From the NCBI GenBank assembly GCA_016213455.1, contig JACRAG010000131.1, positions 1-5,817 of the forward strand: 5,817 bases of DNA, written 5' to 3'. The notes below the pieces were generated by a model. The model made no database searches. It was not told where the DNA came from and was given only the letters and a program-made list of their open reading frames with translations. This document shows, piece by piece, positions 1 through 4,494 of the stretch (its first letter is position 1; every line of letters starts with the position of its first letter). The position numbers and the translations under genes are program-made. The DNA comes from Anaerolineae bacterium. GTDB taxonomy: Bacteria; Chloroflexota; Anaerolineae; Anaerolineales; Anaerolineaceae.

Positions 1-197
1 CGCACATGCACGCGCTGGATAAAGACCCCCACGTCGAGGACCGTACAAGGGGCAAAGGTGGACATGAGTCCCACAGGGGGCGCCGTTTGGGCCTGGACCG
101 CCTGCGCAGTGAGCCTGCCTGCCGCCACAATCCCCAGGGCTGTGACCAGTAAGAGGAGCAAAACCACGAGCCAACCACCTGTCCATCGTTTGGTCAT
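1..197 (-). CDS. Secreted protein of unknown function, N-terminal part only (cut by window edge)
   Basis: An open frame runs from an ATG at 197 down to the window edge, giving 65 codons without a stop. The first residues, MTKRWTGGW, are a positively charged n-region. They are followed by a hydrophobic core (LVVLLLLLVTALGIVAA, about residues 10-26) and an Ala/Gln-rich stretch (AQAVQAQTAPP, residues 31-41) that could hold a signal peptidase I site. There is no lipobox cysteine, so it is probably a secreted or anchored protein rather than a lipoprotein. A good Shine-Dalgarno GGAGGG lies at 207-202, 4 bases before the ATG. The visible mature part (MSTFAPCTVLDVGVFIQRVH, residues 45-64) is not a domain I can name with confidence. 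The gene lies about 550 bases downstream of the cytochrome operon, in the same direction, and is separated from it by repeats and a possible terminator, so it probably has its own promoter. Confidence 0.7.
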   Translation of the reverse strand, partial: MTKRWTGGWLVVLLLLLVTALGIVAAGRLTAQAVQAQTAPPVGLMSTFAPCTVLDVGVFIQRVHV

Positions 198-231
198 GTT
201 ACCCTCCGCAACATATAGATTTGTAATCAAT

Positions 232-262
232 ATAGTAGCACTTAATGCGGAGGTAATATCAA
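232..262 (-). promoter_or_regulatory. Weak candidate promoter for the secreted-protein gene
   Basis: On the minus strand, TTGATA (262-257) resembles a -35 box and TACTAT (237-232) resembles a -10 box. The 19-base spacing is longer than ideal. The region is clearly AT-richer than the genes, and the predicted transcript would start about 25-30 bases before the ATG at 197. The match could be chance in AT-rich DNA. Confidence 0.22.
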
Positions 263-336
263 TGCGTACTGGATACGGGGTAACTTTCGTATGGCGATTG
301 CGTTATGGAATTTTGTTGTAGAAAATGCCCCTAAAA

Positions 337-445
337 TGTCATGATGAGGCGGCTTTGCGCCGAAGCAATCGCGTAAAAGCTCCAATAAAATCAAGATGAG
401 ATTGCTTCGATGGCTTCGCCAAGCCTTCGGCATCTCGCAATGACA
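337..445. repeat. Dispersed inverted-repeat element, copy 1 (MITE/REP-like)
   Basis: The left arm (337-370) begins TGTCATGATGAGG and ends CGAAGCAATC. The right arm (398-445) begins GAGATTGCTTCG and ends CTCGCAATGACA. The inner boxes CGAAGCAATC (361-370) and GATTGCTTCG (400-409) are perfect 10-base inverted repeats. The outer ends are imperfect inverted repeats of the consensus TGTCATTGCGAG. Each arm holds its own small hairpin: GGCG/CGCC in the left arm, and GGCTT-CGCC-AAGCC (412-425) in the right. A spacer of 27 bases separates the arms. From memory, this sequence type is a widely dispersed intergenic repeat in Chloroflexota and several other phyla. No transposase is encoded, so if it moves it does so non-autonomously. 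Confidence 0.75.
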
Positions 446-456
446 CTTGGCCTGAA

Positions 457-563
457 TGTCATCGCGAGCGAGCCCTCCGGGGCGAGCGTGGCGATCTCCC
501 GCCGAGTCATCGTGCGAGTCTGAGATTGCTTCGCCTCCTCCTGCGGAGGCGATTCGCAATGAC
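457..563. repeat. Dispersed inverted-repeat element, copy 2 (MITE/REP-like)
   Basis: This is a second copy of the element that ends at 445, only 11 bases away and in the same layout. The left arm (457-498) begins TGTCATCGCGAG, contains a GCCC-TCC-GGGGC hairpin and ends GCGATCTC. The right arm (522-563) begins GAGATTGCTTCG, contains a 7-base stem CGCCTCC/GGAGGCG (533-539 with 545-551 or close to it), and ends TTCGCAATGAC. The inner boxes GCGATCTC (491-498) and GAGATTGC (522-529) pair with one mismatch. The two copies differ in their central hairpins but keep their ends, as expected for diverged members of one family. Confidence 0.72.
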
Positions 564-665
564 CATTGGTCTGCCGCGTGCCTCCTATTATCAAACGAAT
601 GAAACTTTCTGGAGGGGATTTTGCGCGTATCCCAGATAAAATTCAATTGTCGGACATATAAAGCA

Positions 666-712
666 ATCGCCCTGGTGCATTTCGACTCCAGATCTCCAAT
701 TGCCAGGGCAAT
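666..712 (-). terminator. Possible terminator hairpin of the electron-transfer operon
   Basis: ATCGCCCTGG (666-675) and CCAGGGCAAT (703-712) form a 10-base stem with one G-T wobble and a 27-base loop, starting 30 bases after the cytochrome c stop codon. In the operon direction the stem is followed by TGCTTTATATG, which is a poor T-run, and the loop is long. Position fits better than structure. It may equally protect the 3' end of the mRNA. Confidence 0.35.
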
Positions 713-741
713 CCTTTTAATAGTTTGTGGACGCGGGGCGG

Positions 742-1992
742 TTAATCGTCGCCGCCCCCACCTTCTCCTTCTTCTTCCAATCCTGTGGGGTGGCATTTCA
801 GGCAGTCGCTGAAATCGGCGATGCCTTCTTCGCGGTGCTTGCTGGCAATTTCCGCCTGGTCGTGGCAGGTGTAGCAGGTCCACTGGTTCAGGTTGGGCTG
901 GTGACAGTCGGCGCAGGTATTGTTTTGTTCGCCGTGATTCATCGGGAAGGTGTGCGGGCCGTCATAACGGGCTGGACGCCACGCGGTGGTGTTGTGGCAC
1001 GCATCGCAGGCCTGCCCGGCAAACAGACCGGCGTGATATTCCGGCTCGGCGTGGCAGCCGGCGCAGGTGTCCGGCGTGCCGGCATACACCTGGTCGCGGT
1101 GGCAGGCGGCGCATTCCACAACGGCATGGGCGCCGTCCAATGGGAAACCGGAGCGGCTGTGGTCAAAGGTGGCGTCTTCCCAGCGGGTGGGCTGGTGGCA
1201 ATCCTCGCACTGGCTGCCGAATTGACCGGCGTGCGCGTCGTCGCGTTGGTGGCAGCCGGCGCAGGCGTCCGGTACAGTCTGAAAATCGGCCGTGGCGCGC
1301 GCGTTGACGTGGCAGCCCGCGCAGGCAGCCTGCTGGTGCGCGCCGGTTAACGGGTAAGCGGTTCCGGCGTGGTCAAACTCACTGTAGCGGTCCAGCCCGT
1401 CATGGCAAGCCAGGCAGGCTGCGCCAAAATCCTGGCGGTGAGCGGCGCTGTAGGCCGCATCCATTTTGTTGTGGCAGCCATCGCAGGTCGCTTCGGAGAA
1501 AGTGGACAGGCCCTGCGGGTGGCAATCGGCACACACAAAGGGGGTGCGGTCCGTGCGCAGGGCATGCGCGGTCAGGGCATACCCGGTGGCTTCATGCGGA
1601 AAGTCCGATGCCGTAATGGAAGTCAGGCTGGCGGCTGGTCCATTGTGCTCCACATGACAGGATTGGCAAACCAGGCTTCCCTTTTGGGCCAGCACGCCGT
1701 GCAGGCTGGCAGGGTTCTGCAGTTCGGTCTGGATGGCGCTGTGGCAGACCAGGCACCGGTCGCTCATGCGGTCGGCGGACCAGGGCGCGGCATGGCAGGC
1801 GCCGCAGCGGCTGCCGGTTTGCGCGTGAGCGGTCACCCCGCCCAATTCCACCCCGCTTTGCGCGTTGAGCGCGCCGGGGCTGAACATGGCATTGCCGTTG
1901 AGCACCTCAACCACCACCAGAATCAGCACGGTCAAGCCGGCGGTGATCAGCGCCAGTGGAGAAAGACAGCCGGGACGGGAGTTCGATTTCAT
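742..1992 (-). CDS. Membrane-anchored multihaem cytochrome c, 15 CXXCH haem sites
   Basis: The 416-residue protein has an N-terminal hydrophobic segment (about residues 12-30), best read as a signal anchor that places the rest outside the membrane. Fifteen CXXCH motifs follow, with first Cys at 63, 80, 109, 154, 170, 193, 224, 244, 262, 294, 310, 329, 360, 373 and 397. Exactly 15 further histidines lie outside these motifs (56, 98, 116, 133, 143, 185, 208, 219, 254, 278, 289, 320, 347, 353, 386), enough for bis-His ligation of every haem. Residues 206-401 consist of about three related tri-haem modules of 63-70 residues with the pattern F/Y-P-L-x-G-A-H...CAxCH...CAGCH...HAG...CxxCH. The C-terminus is an acidic Gly-rich tail (EEEGEGGGGDD). 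It looks related to cytochrome c3/c7-type domains. The start is fixed by an in-frame TAA (1998-1996) just upstream. I see no clear ribosome binding site, so translation is probably coupled to the cytochrome b gene 3 bases upstream. Likely role: outer-face electron wire of the operon's chain. Confidence 0.9.
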   Translation of the reverse strand: MKSNSRPGCLSPLALITAGLTVLILVVVEVLNGNAMFSPGALNAQSGVELGGVTAHAQTGSRCGACHAAPWSADRMSDRCLVCHSAIQTELQNPASLHGVLAQKGSLVCQSCHVEHNGPAASLTSITASDFPHEATGYALTAHALRTDRTPFVCADCHPQGLSTFSEATCDGCHNKMDAAYSAAHRQDFGAACLACHDGLDRYSEFDHAGTAYPLTGAHQQAACAGCHVNARATADFQTVPDACAGCHQRDDAHAGQFGSQCEDCHQPTRWEDATFDHSRSGFPLDGAHAVVECAACHRDQVYAGTPDTCAGCHAEPEYHAGLFAGQACDACHNTTAWRPARYDGPHTFPMNHGEQNNTCADCHQPNLNQWTCYTCHDQAEIASKHREEGIADFSDCLKCHPTGLEEEGEGGGGDD

Positions 1993-1995
1993 GGG

Positions 1996-2559
1996 TTATT
2001 TGAGCAGGGTCGAAAACAAGAACGCGCCGACGATGTGCACAAACGCCAGGGTGAACAGCGCCATGCCGATGGGGATGTGCACGGTGTGCCACAACGAGAG
2101 CATGCGGCGCGCGGCGACCAGGGTGTTGATCTGCATCTGGCTCACCTGGCCGGGGTCTTCCATGCCCTCGGCGGTGCGCGGGATGCGCGTGTATATGTAG
2201 CGCCCGACAAACCCGCTGATCACAATCAGGCCGGTGAGCAGCGTCACCACACCCGCCAGGCCGTTGAACTTCCAGGAAGAATGCAGCAGCACCATGAACG
2301 GCCCGACGATGCCGGTGAAGATATGCGCCTTCAGCCAGTTGGCCATGCTGCCCCAGCGGGCAGATCGCGAACGTTTGCGCAAGCTGTAAAGCGTTTCGGT
2401 CAACAGCATGAGCACAAAACCCAGCACGCCAATGCTGTGCCCCACCCAGCCGCCTGCCGCGGGCACCGTGCGCGTGAGCCACACCCCCGCGCCGTAAGCG
2501 GCGCCGATCAATCCGCAGGCCAGCATGGCAAGCCAGAGTTCGCTGTGAGATTTAAGCAA
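1996..2559 (-). CDS. Five-helix diheme cytochrome b-type membrane protein
   Basis: The protein has 187 residues with five predicted membrane helices (about 8-28, 38-60, 78-96, 101-123, 158-185). Helices 3 and 5 each carry a pair of histidines 14 apart, H79-X13-H93 and H161-X13-H175. This is the spacing used to hold two stacked b haems in cytochrome b and ferric-reductase-type proteins. Positive charges lie in loop 2-3 (RKRSRSARW, 61-69) and loop 4-5 (R120, R125, R128, R151, R152). The positive-inside rule therefore puts the N-terminus in the cytoplasm and the C-terminus outside, H79/H161 near the cytoplasm and H93/H175 near the outer face. The start is TTG at 2559, supported by GGAGGG at 2571-2566. 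The first ATG (residue 12) would destroy helix 1. It begins 2 bases after the flavoprotein stop and ends 3 bases before the cytochrome c. Role inferred: moves electrons across the membrane between the flavoprotein/ferredoxin and the multihaem cytochrome. Confidence 0.85.
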   Translation of the reverse strand: MLKSHSELWLAMLACGLIGAAYGAGVWLTRTVPAAGGWVGHSIGVLGFVLMLLTETLYSLRKRSRSARWGSMANWLKAHIFTGIVGPFMVLLHSSWKFNGLAGVVTLLTGLIVISGFVGRYIYTRIPRTAEGMEDPGQVSQMQINTLVAARRMLSLWHTVHIPIGMALFTLAFVHIVGAFLFSTLLK

Positions 2560-2561
2560 GG

Positions 2562-3884
2562 TTAACCCTCCGTGGGGGATGAAGTTTGTAGCTCATTCCA
2601 GAAATCCGCCAGGATGTCGGCGATGGGCGCACCGGGTTCCAGCAGGCGGGCGCGGATGGGACGGATATCCACCGGGCGGCTGATGATTTTTTGCAGGGGA
2701 GAGGACAGGCGTTGGTCGCCCATGACCAGCGCGCCCAGGATGTGATCTGCGCCCAGCACCAGGCGCAGGTGGTTGACCTCGAAGCCGGTTTGCGCCATGA
2801 GCGTGTCCGGCATCTGTCGCCAGGTTTCACTGTCGCCGCGGGCAATCTGCAGCAAATCGGCATCGTGGCCTTTGCCCACCCGCCCGATGATGGTGGTGGT
2901 CAGACCGGCCAGGCGGGTGACGTTGATGGGGATCGTCTTATGGTATGCGCCGGCTTTTCCGGCCATGCTGCGGCCTGCCATGCGGCCCTGCTCGCGTGCT
3001 TCGGGCCACAGGCTGTCCAGCACATATTGGCCGGTAGTCTCGTCGTAAACCTGGGCCACATCGCCGGCGGCATAAATGCCGGGCAGGTTGGTTTGCATTT
3101 GAGCGTCCACCAGAATCCCGCGATCACACTGAATGCCGGCTTCGCGCGCCAGTTCGGCCTGCGGCTCGATGCCGATGGCGAACGCCAGCAGATCGCAGGG
3201 AATTTGTTCTCCGCTTTTCAGGCGCACCCCGCCGACTTTGCCGCGGTTCGCCAGCACTTCGGCAACCTCCTGCTTGTGGTGCAACCGGATGCCCATGCGC
3301 TGCAGGTGATTTTCCACAATGCGCGACTCGCTTTCCTCCAGGACGCCGGGCCAATACCGCTCGCCGCGCAGCACGTAATGCACGTTCATCTGGCGCGCCG
3401 CCAGCCCTTCGGCCAATTCCAGCGCGGTGATCCCACCTCCGGTCACCACGGCGCTGCGTCCGGGACGGGCGGCGCGGATCAGGCGGCGCGCATCTTCCAT
3501 GGTGTCCAGTTTGAACACGCCCTCCAGGTCAGCGCCGGGTACATTCAAGCGAATGGCGCGCGCGCCGGTGGCGATGAGCAGCCGGTCATAAGCCAGCCTG
3601 GTGGAACCGCCGTCCAACTCCACCATTTTTTGCGCAGGCAGAATGCGAGTTGCCCGGGCGGAATGCAGGCGCACGCCGAGGCGGCGAAAATCGTCGGCGC
3701 TGAATGGGAACAGCATTTTTTCATTCACTTCGCCGCTCAAGACATAGGCCAGGCCAGGGCGGGAATAATAGCCCGCCGGATCCTGTGCAATCAATTCGAT
3801 CACCGCCTGCTCATCCATCTTGCGGATGGTTTCGGCGGCTGCAACGGCAGCTACCCCGCTTCCAATCAGGAGATGGCGTGTCAT
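2562..3884 (-). CDS. FAD/NAD(P)-dependent oxidoreductase (NirB / rubredoxin-reductase-like)
   Basis: The protein has 440 residues and the two-dinucleotide-binding-domain fold of pyridine-nucleotide oxidoreductases. An N-terminal FAD Rossmann motif LLIGSGVAAVAAAE (5-18) is followed by YYSRPGLAYVLSGE (39-52), the middle LLIATGA (102-108), the NAD(P) Rossmann motif VVTGGGITALELAEG (146-160), and the second FAD motif LPGIYAAGDVA (267-277). A C-terminal domain (about 315-440) contains GLTTTIIG. Only two cysteines exist (230, 253) and there is no CXXC, so it is not a disulfide reductase. No signal peptide is present, so it is cytoplasmic. I chose the ATG at 3884, which forms an ATGA overlap with the ferredoxin stop. 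An upstream in-frame start at 3971 would add 29 residues ahead of the Rossmann motif and lie inside the ferredoxin gene. Role inferred: exchanges two-electron NAD(P)H with one-electron carriers, namely the adjacent Fe-S protein and cytochrome b. Confidence 0.88.
   Translation of the reverse strand: MTRHLLIGSGVAAVAAAETIRKMDEQAVIELIAQDPAGYYSRPGLAYVLSGEVNEKMLFPFSADDFRRLGVRLHSARATRILPAQKMVELDGGSTRLAYDRLLIATGARAIRLNVPGADLEGVFKLDTMEDARRLIRAARPGRSAVVTGGGITALELAEGLAARQMNVHYVLRGERYWPGVLEESESRIVENHLQRMGIRLHHKQEVAEVLANRGKVGGVRLKSGEQIPCDLLAFAIGIEPQAELAREAGIQCDRGILVDAQMQTNLPGIYAAGDVAQVYDETTGQYVLDSLWPEAREQGRMAGRSMAGKAGAYHKTIPINVTRLAGLTTTIIGRVGKGHDADLLQIARGDSETWRQMPDTLMAQTGFEVNHLRLVLGADHILGALVMGDQRLSSPLQKIISRPVDIRPIRARLLEPGAPIADILADFWNELQTSSPTEG
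2566..2571 (-). promoter_or_regulatory. Ribosome binding site that decides the TTG start of the cytochrome b gene
   Basis: GGAGGG on the minus strand lies within the last codons of the flavoprotein gene (ACG GAG GGT TAA) and sits 6 bases before the TTG at 2559. This spacing is near ideal. No ATG occurs in frame until codon 12, which is inside the first membrane helix. Confidence 0.75.
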
Positions 3885-4144
3885 GCTTTTCTTGGGGAAC
3901 CCAATTCGCTGCGTTCGAAGCGGAGCACGCCGCGCGGGCAGCGCTGAACACAATCGCCGCAGGTCAAGCATTCGCTGCGGGTCACGGGTTGGCCGGTCCA
4001 GGCATGCCGGCGCACGTCAATGGCGATGGGGCAGTTGTACGTGCAGATGCCACACTGCACACAGCGGGACGAATCGGGGGTCACCTGTCCTTCAAAAAGG
4101 GCGGCGCGCCGGGTGGATTCAGAAGTAAACCACTTTTTAAACAT
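3881..4144 (-). CDS. Small dicluster [4Fe-4S] ferredoxin-type protein
   Basis: The protein has 87 residues with two full cluster motifs, CVQCGICTYNCP (C28, C31, C34, C38) and CLTCGDCVQRCP (C59, C62, C65, C69). This is the classic CxxCxxCxxxCP pattern for two [4Fe-4S] clusters, and 20 residues separate the two motifs. There is no signal peptide or membrane helix, so it should be cytoplasmic. The basic N-terminus (MFKKWF) and C-terminus (SPRKA) flank the clusters. It is the first gene of the operon. The ATG at 4144 has a GAGGA (4152-4148) only 3 bases away, a slightly tight Shine-Dalgarno. Its TGA overlaps the ATG of the flavoprotein gene by 4 bases, implying translational coupling and a 1:1 partner. 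Role inferred: one-electron relay to or from the flavoprotein, or an entry point for cellular ferredoxin electrons. Confidence 0.88.
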   Translation of the reverse strand: MFKKWFTSESTRRAALFEGQVTPDSSRCVQCGICTYNCPIAIDVRRHAWTGQPVTRSECLTCGDCVQRCPRGVLRFERSELGSPRKA

Positions 4145-4196
4145 CGATCCTCGTAAAAAGGCGTCGGCAGGGTTCTGCGCGCGTCAATTGAACCTT

Positions 4197-4276
4197 GGGG
4201 TGACCGCCTCAGATAGTGGAATCAATAAAAGAATTTTGACCGAAAAACTATGCTTTGTTTATTCTACAGTCACCCC
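4197..4276. repeat. 8-base inverted repeat flanking the AT-rich upstream region of the operon
   Basis: GGGGTGAC (4197-4204) and GTCACCCC (4269-4276) are exact reverse complements, 64 bases apart, on either side of the AT-rich stretch that should carry the operon promoter. Two such half-sites could bind a looping regulator or mark a transcript stem. An 8-base match at this distance can also be chance. Confidence 0.3.
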
Positions 4277-4367
4277 CCATCGATTCTGCGACTGACATCT
4301 CTCACTCAAAATCCGTACAAACGTCAGGAATGAATCCTAGCGGATGACGGTAATCACACAAACGCCA

Positions 4368-4389
4368 CCCACCTGGTTTTCCGGGTGGG
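4368..4389 (-). terminator. Strong hairpin, likely terminator of the URO-D-family gene
   Basis: CCCACCTGG (4368-4376), loop TTTT (4377-4380) and CCGGGTGGG (4381-4389) form a 9-base stem with one G-T pair, extended by two C-G pairs beyond one mismatch. In the minus direction it is followed by CGTTTGTGTGATT, a partial T-run. It lies about 105 bases after the stop of the URO-D-family gene and before the operon start, where a terminator is needed. On the plus strand it is followed only by CGGGGTTTC. Confidence 0.55.
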
Positions 4390-4494
4390 CGGGGTTTCGA
4401 TGGGTAGTAAATAGCGATCCTGCAGCAGGGAACGGCAGCGAATGAAGAAGGCATGTTCCTGTTCTCGCCGGCAATCACTGAAACCGCTTTCTGC

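Larger units (their letters stand above)
198..741. other. Intergenic stretch without a supportable gene
   Basis: No coding region here is convincing on either strand. The stretch holds the two repeat elements (337-563), a possible terminator hairpin of the cytochrome operon (666-712), and the AT-rich leader and ribosome binding site of the secreted-protein gene (198-262). The remaining parts (263-336 and 564-665) show nothing I can name. Open frames crossing this region run through the palindromic repeats or into the cytochrome gene and have low-complexity Arg/His-rich translations. Confidence 0.7.
742..4144 (-). other. Four-gene electron-transfer operon
   Basis: The ferredoxin, flavoprotein, cytochrome b and multihaem cytochrome c genes are packed with spacings of -4, +2 and +3 bases. 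Ribosome binding sites lie inside the preceding genes or are absent. No promoter-sized gap exists within the set. The predicted locations (two cytoplasmic proteins, one membrane protein, one outer-face protein) and cofactors (Fe-S, FAD, two b haems, 15 c haems) give a continuous path across the membrane. Direction and final partner cannot be read from the sequence. Cytochrome c maturation genes and the electron source or sink must lie elsewhere. Confidence 0.8.
4145..4494. other. Intergenic stretch between the operon and the URO-D-family gene
   Basis: There is no supportable gene on either strand. The part nearest the ferredoxin contains an AT-rich core (about 4211-4268) that probably includes the operon promoter. 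I cannot pick -35/-10 boxes with confidence. This core is flanked by GGGGTGAC (4197-4204) and GTCACCCC (4269-4276), a perfect 8-base inverted repeat. Further on is the terminator-like hairpin at 4368-4389. The remainder (4277-4360 and 4400-4494) shows nothing I recognise. Confidence 0.65.

Noticed and set aside
337..563. CRISPR array
   Set aside because: The units are inverted pairs with variable cores and unequal spacers, not direct repeats with regular spacers.
621..812. Small plus-strand frame with a TTG start and a GGAGGGG just upstream
   Set aside because: The spacing to the start is too short, and the frame crosses the terminator hairpin and the antisense of the cytochrome c tail. The protein looks like antisense translation.
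242..883. Minus-strand open frame of 213 codons
   Set aside because: It runs through both palindromic repeat elements and into the 3' end of the cytochrome c gene, and its translation is Arg/His-rich without any domain.
1369..2565. Long plus-strand frame (398 codons) antisense to the cytochrome genes
   Set aside because: It is a by-product of high GC and of the antisense reading of repeated CXXCH codons. The minus-strand genes have unmistakable motifs.
2691..3947. Long plus-strand frame (418 codons) antisense to the flavoprotein
   Set aside because: There is no recognisable domain, while the minus strand carries complete FAD and NAD(P) motifs over the same bases.
3885..3971. Upstream extension of the flavoprotein by 29 residues
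   Set aside because: The added residues are Arg-rich, lie wholly within the ferredoxin gene and precede a Rossmann motif that normally sits at the very N-terminus. The ATGA overlap start at 3884 is far more likely.
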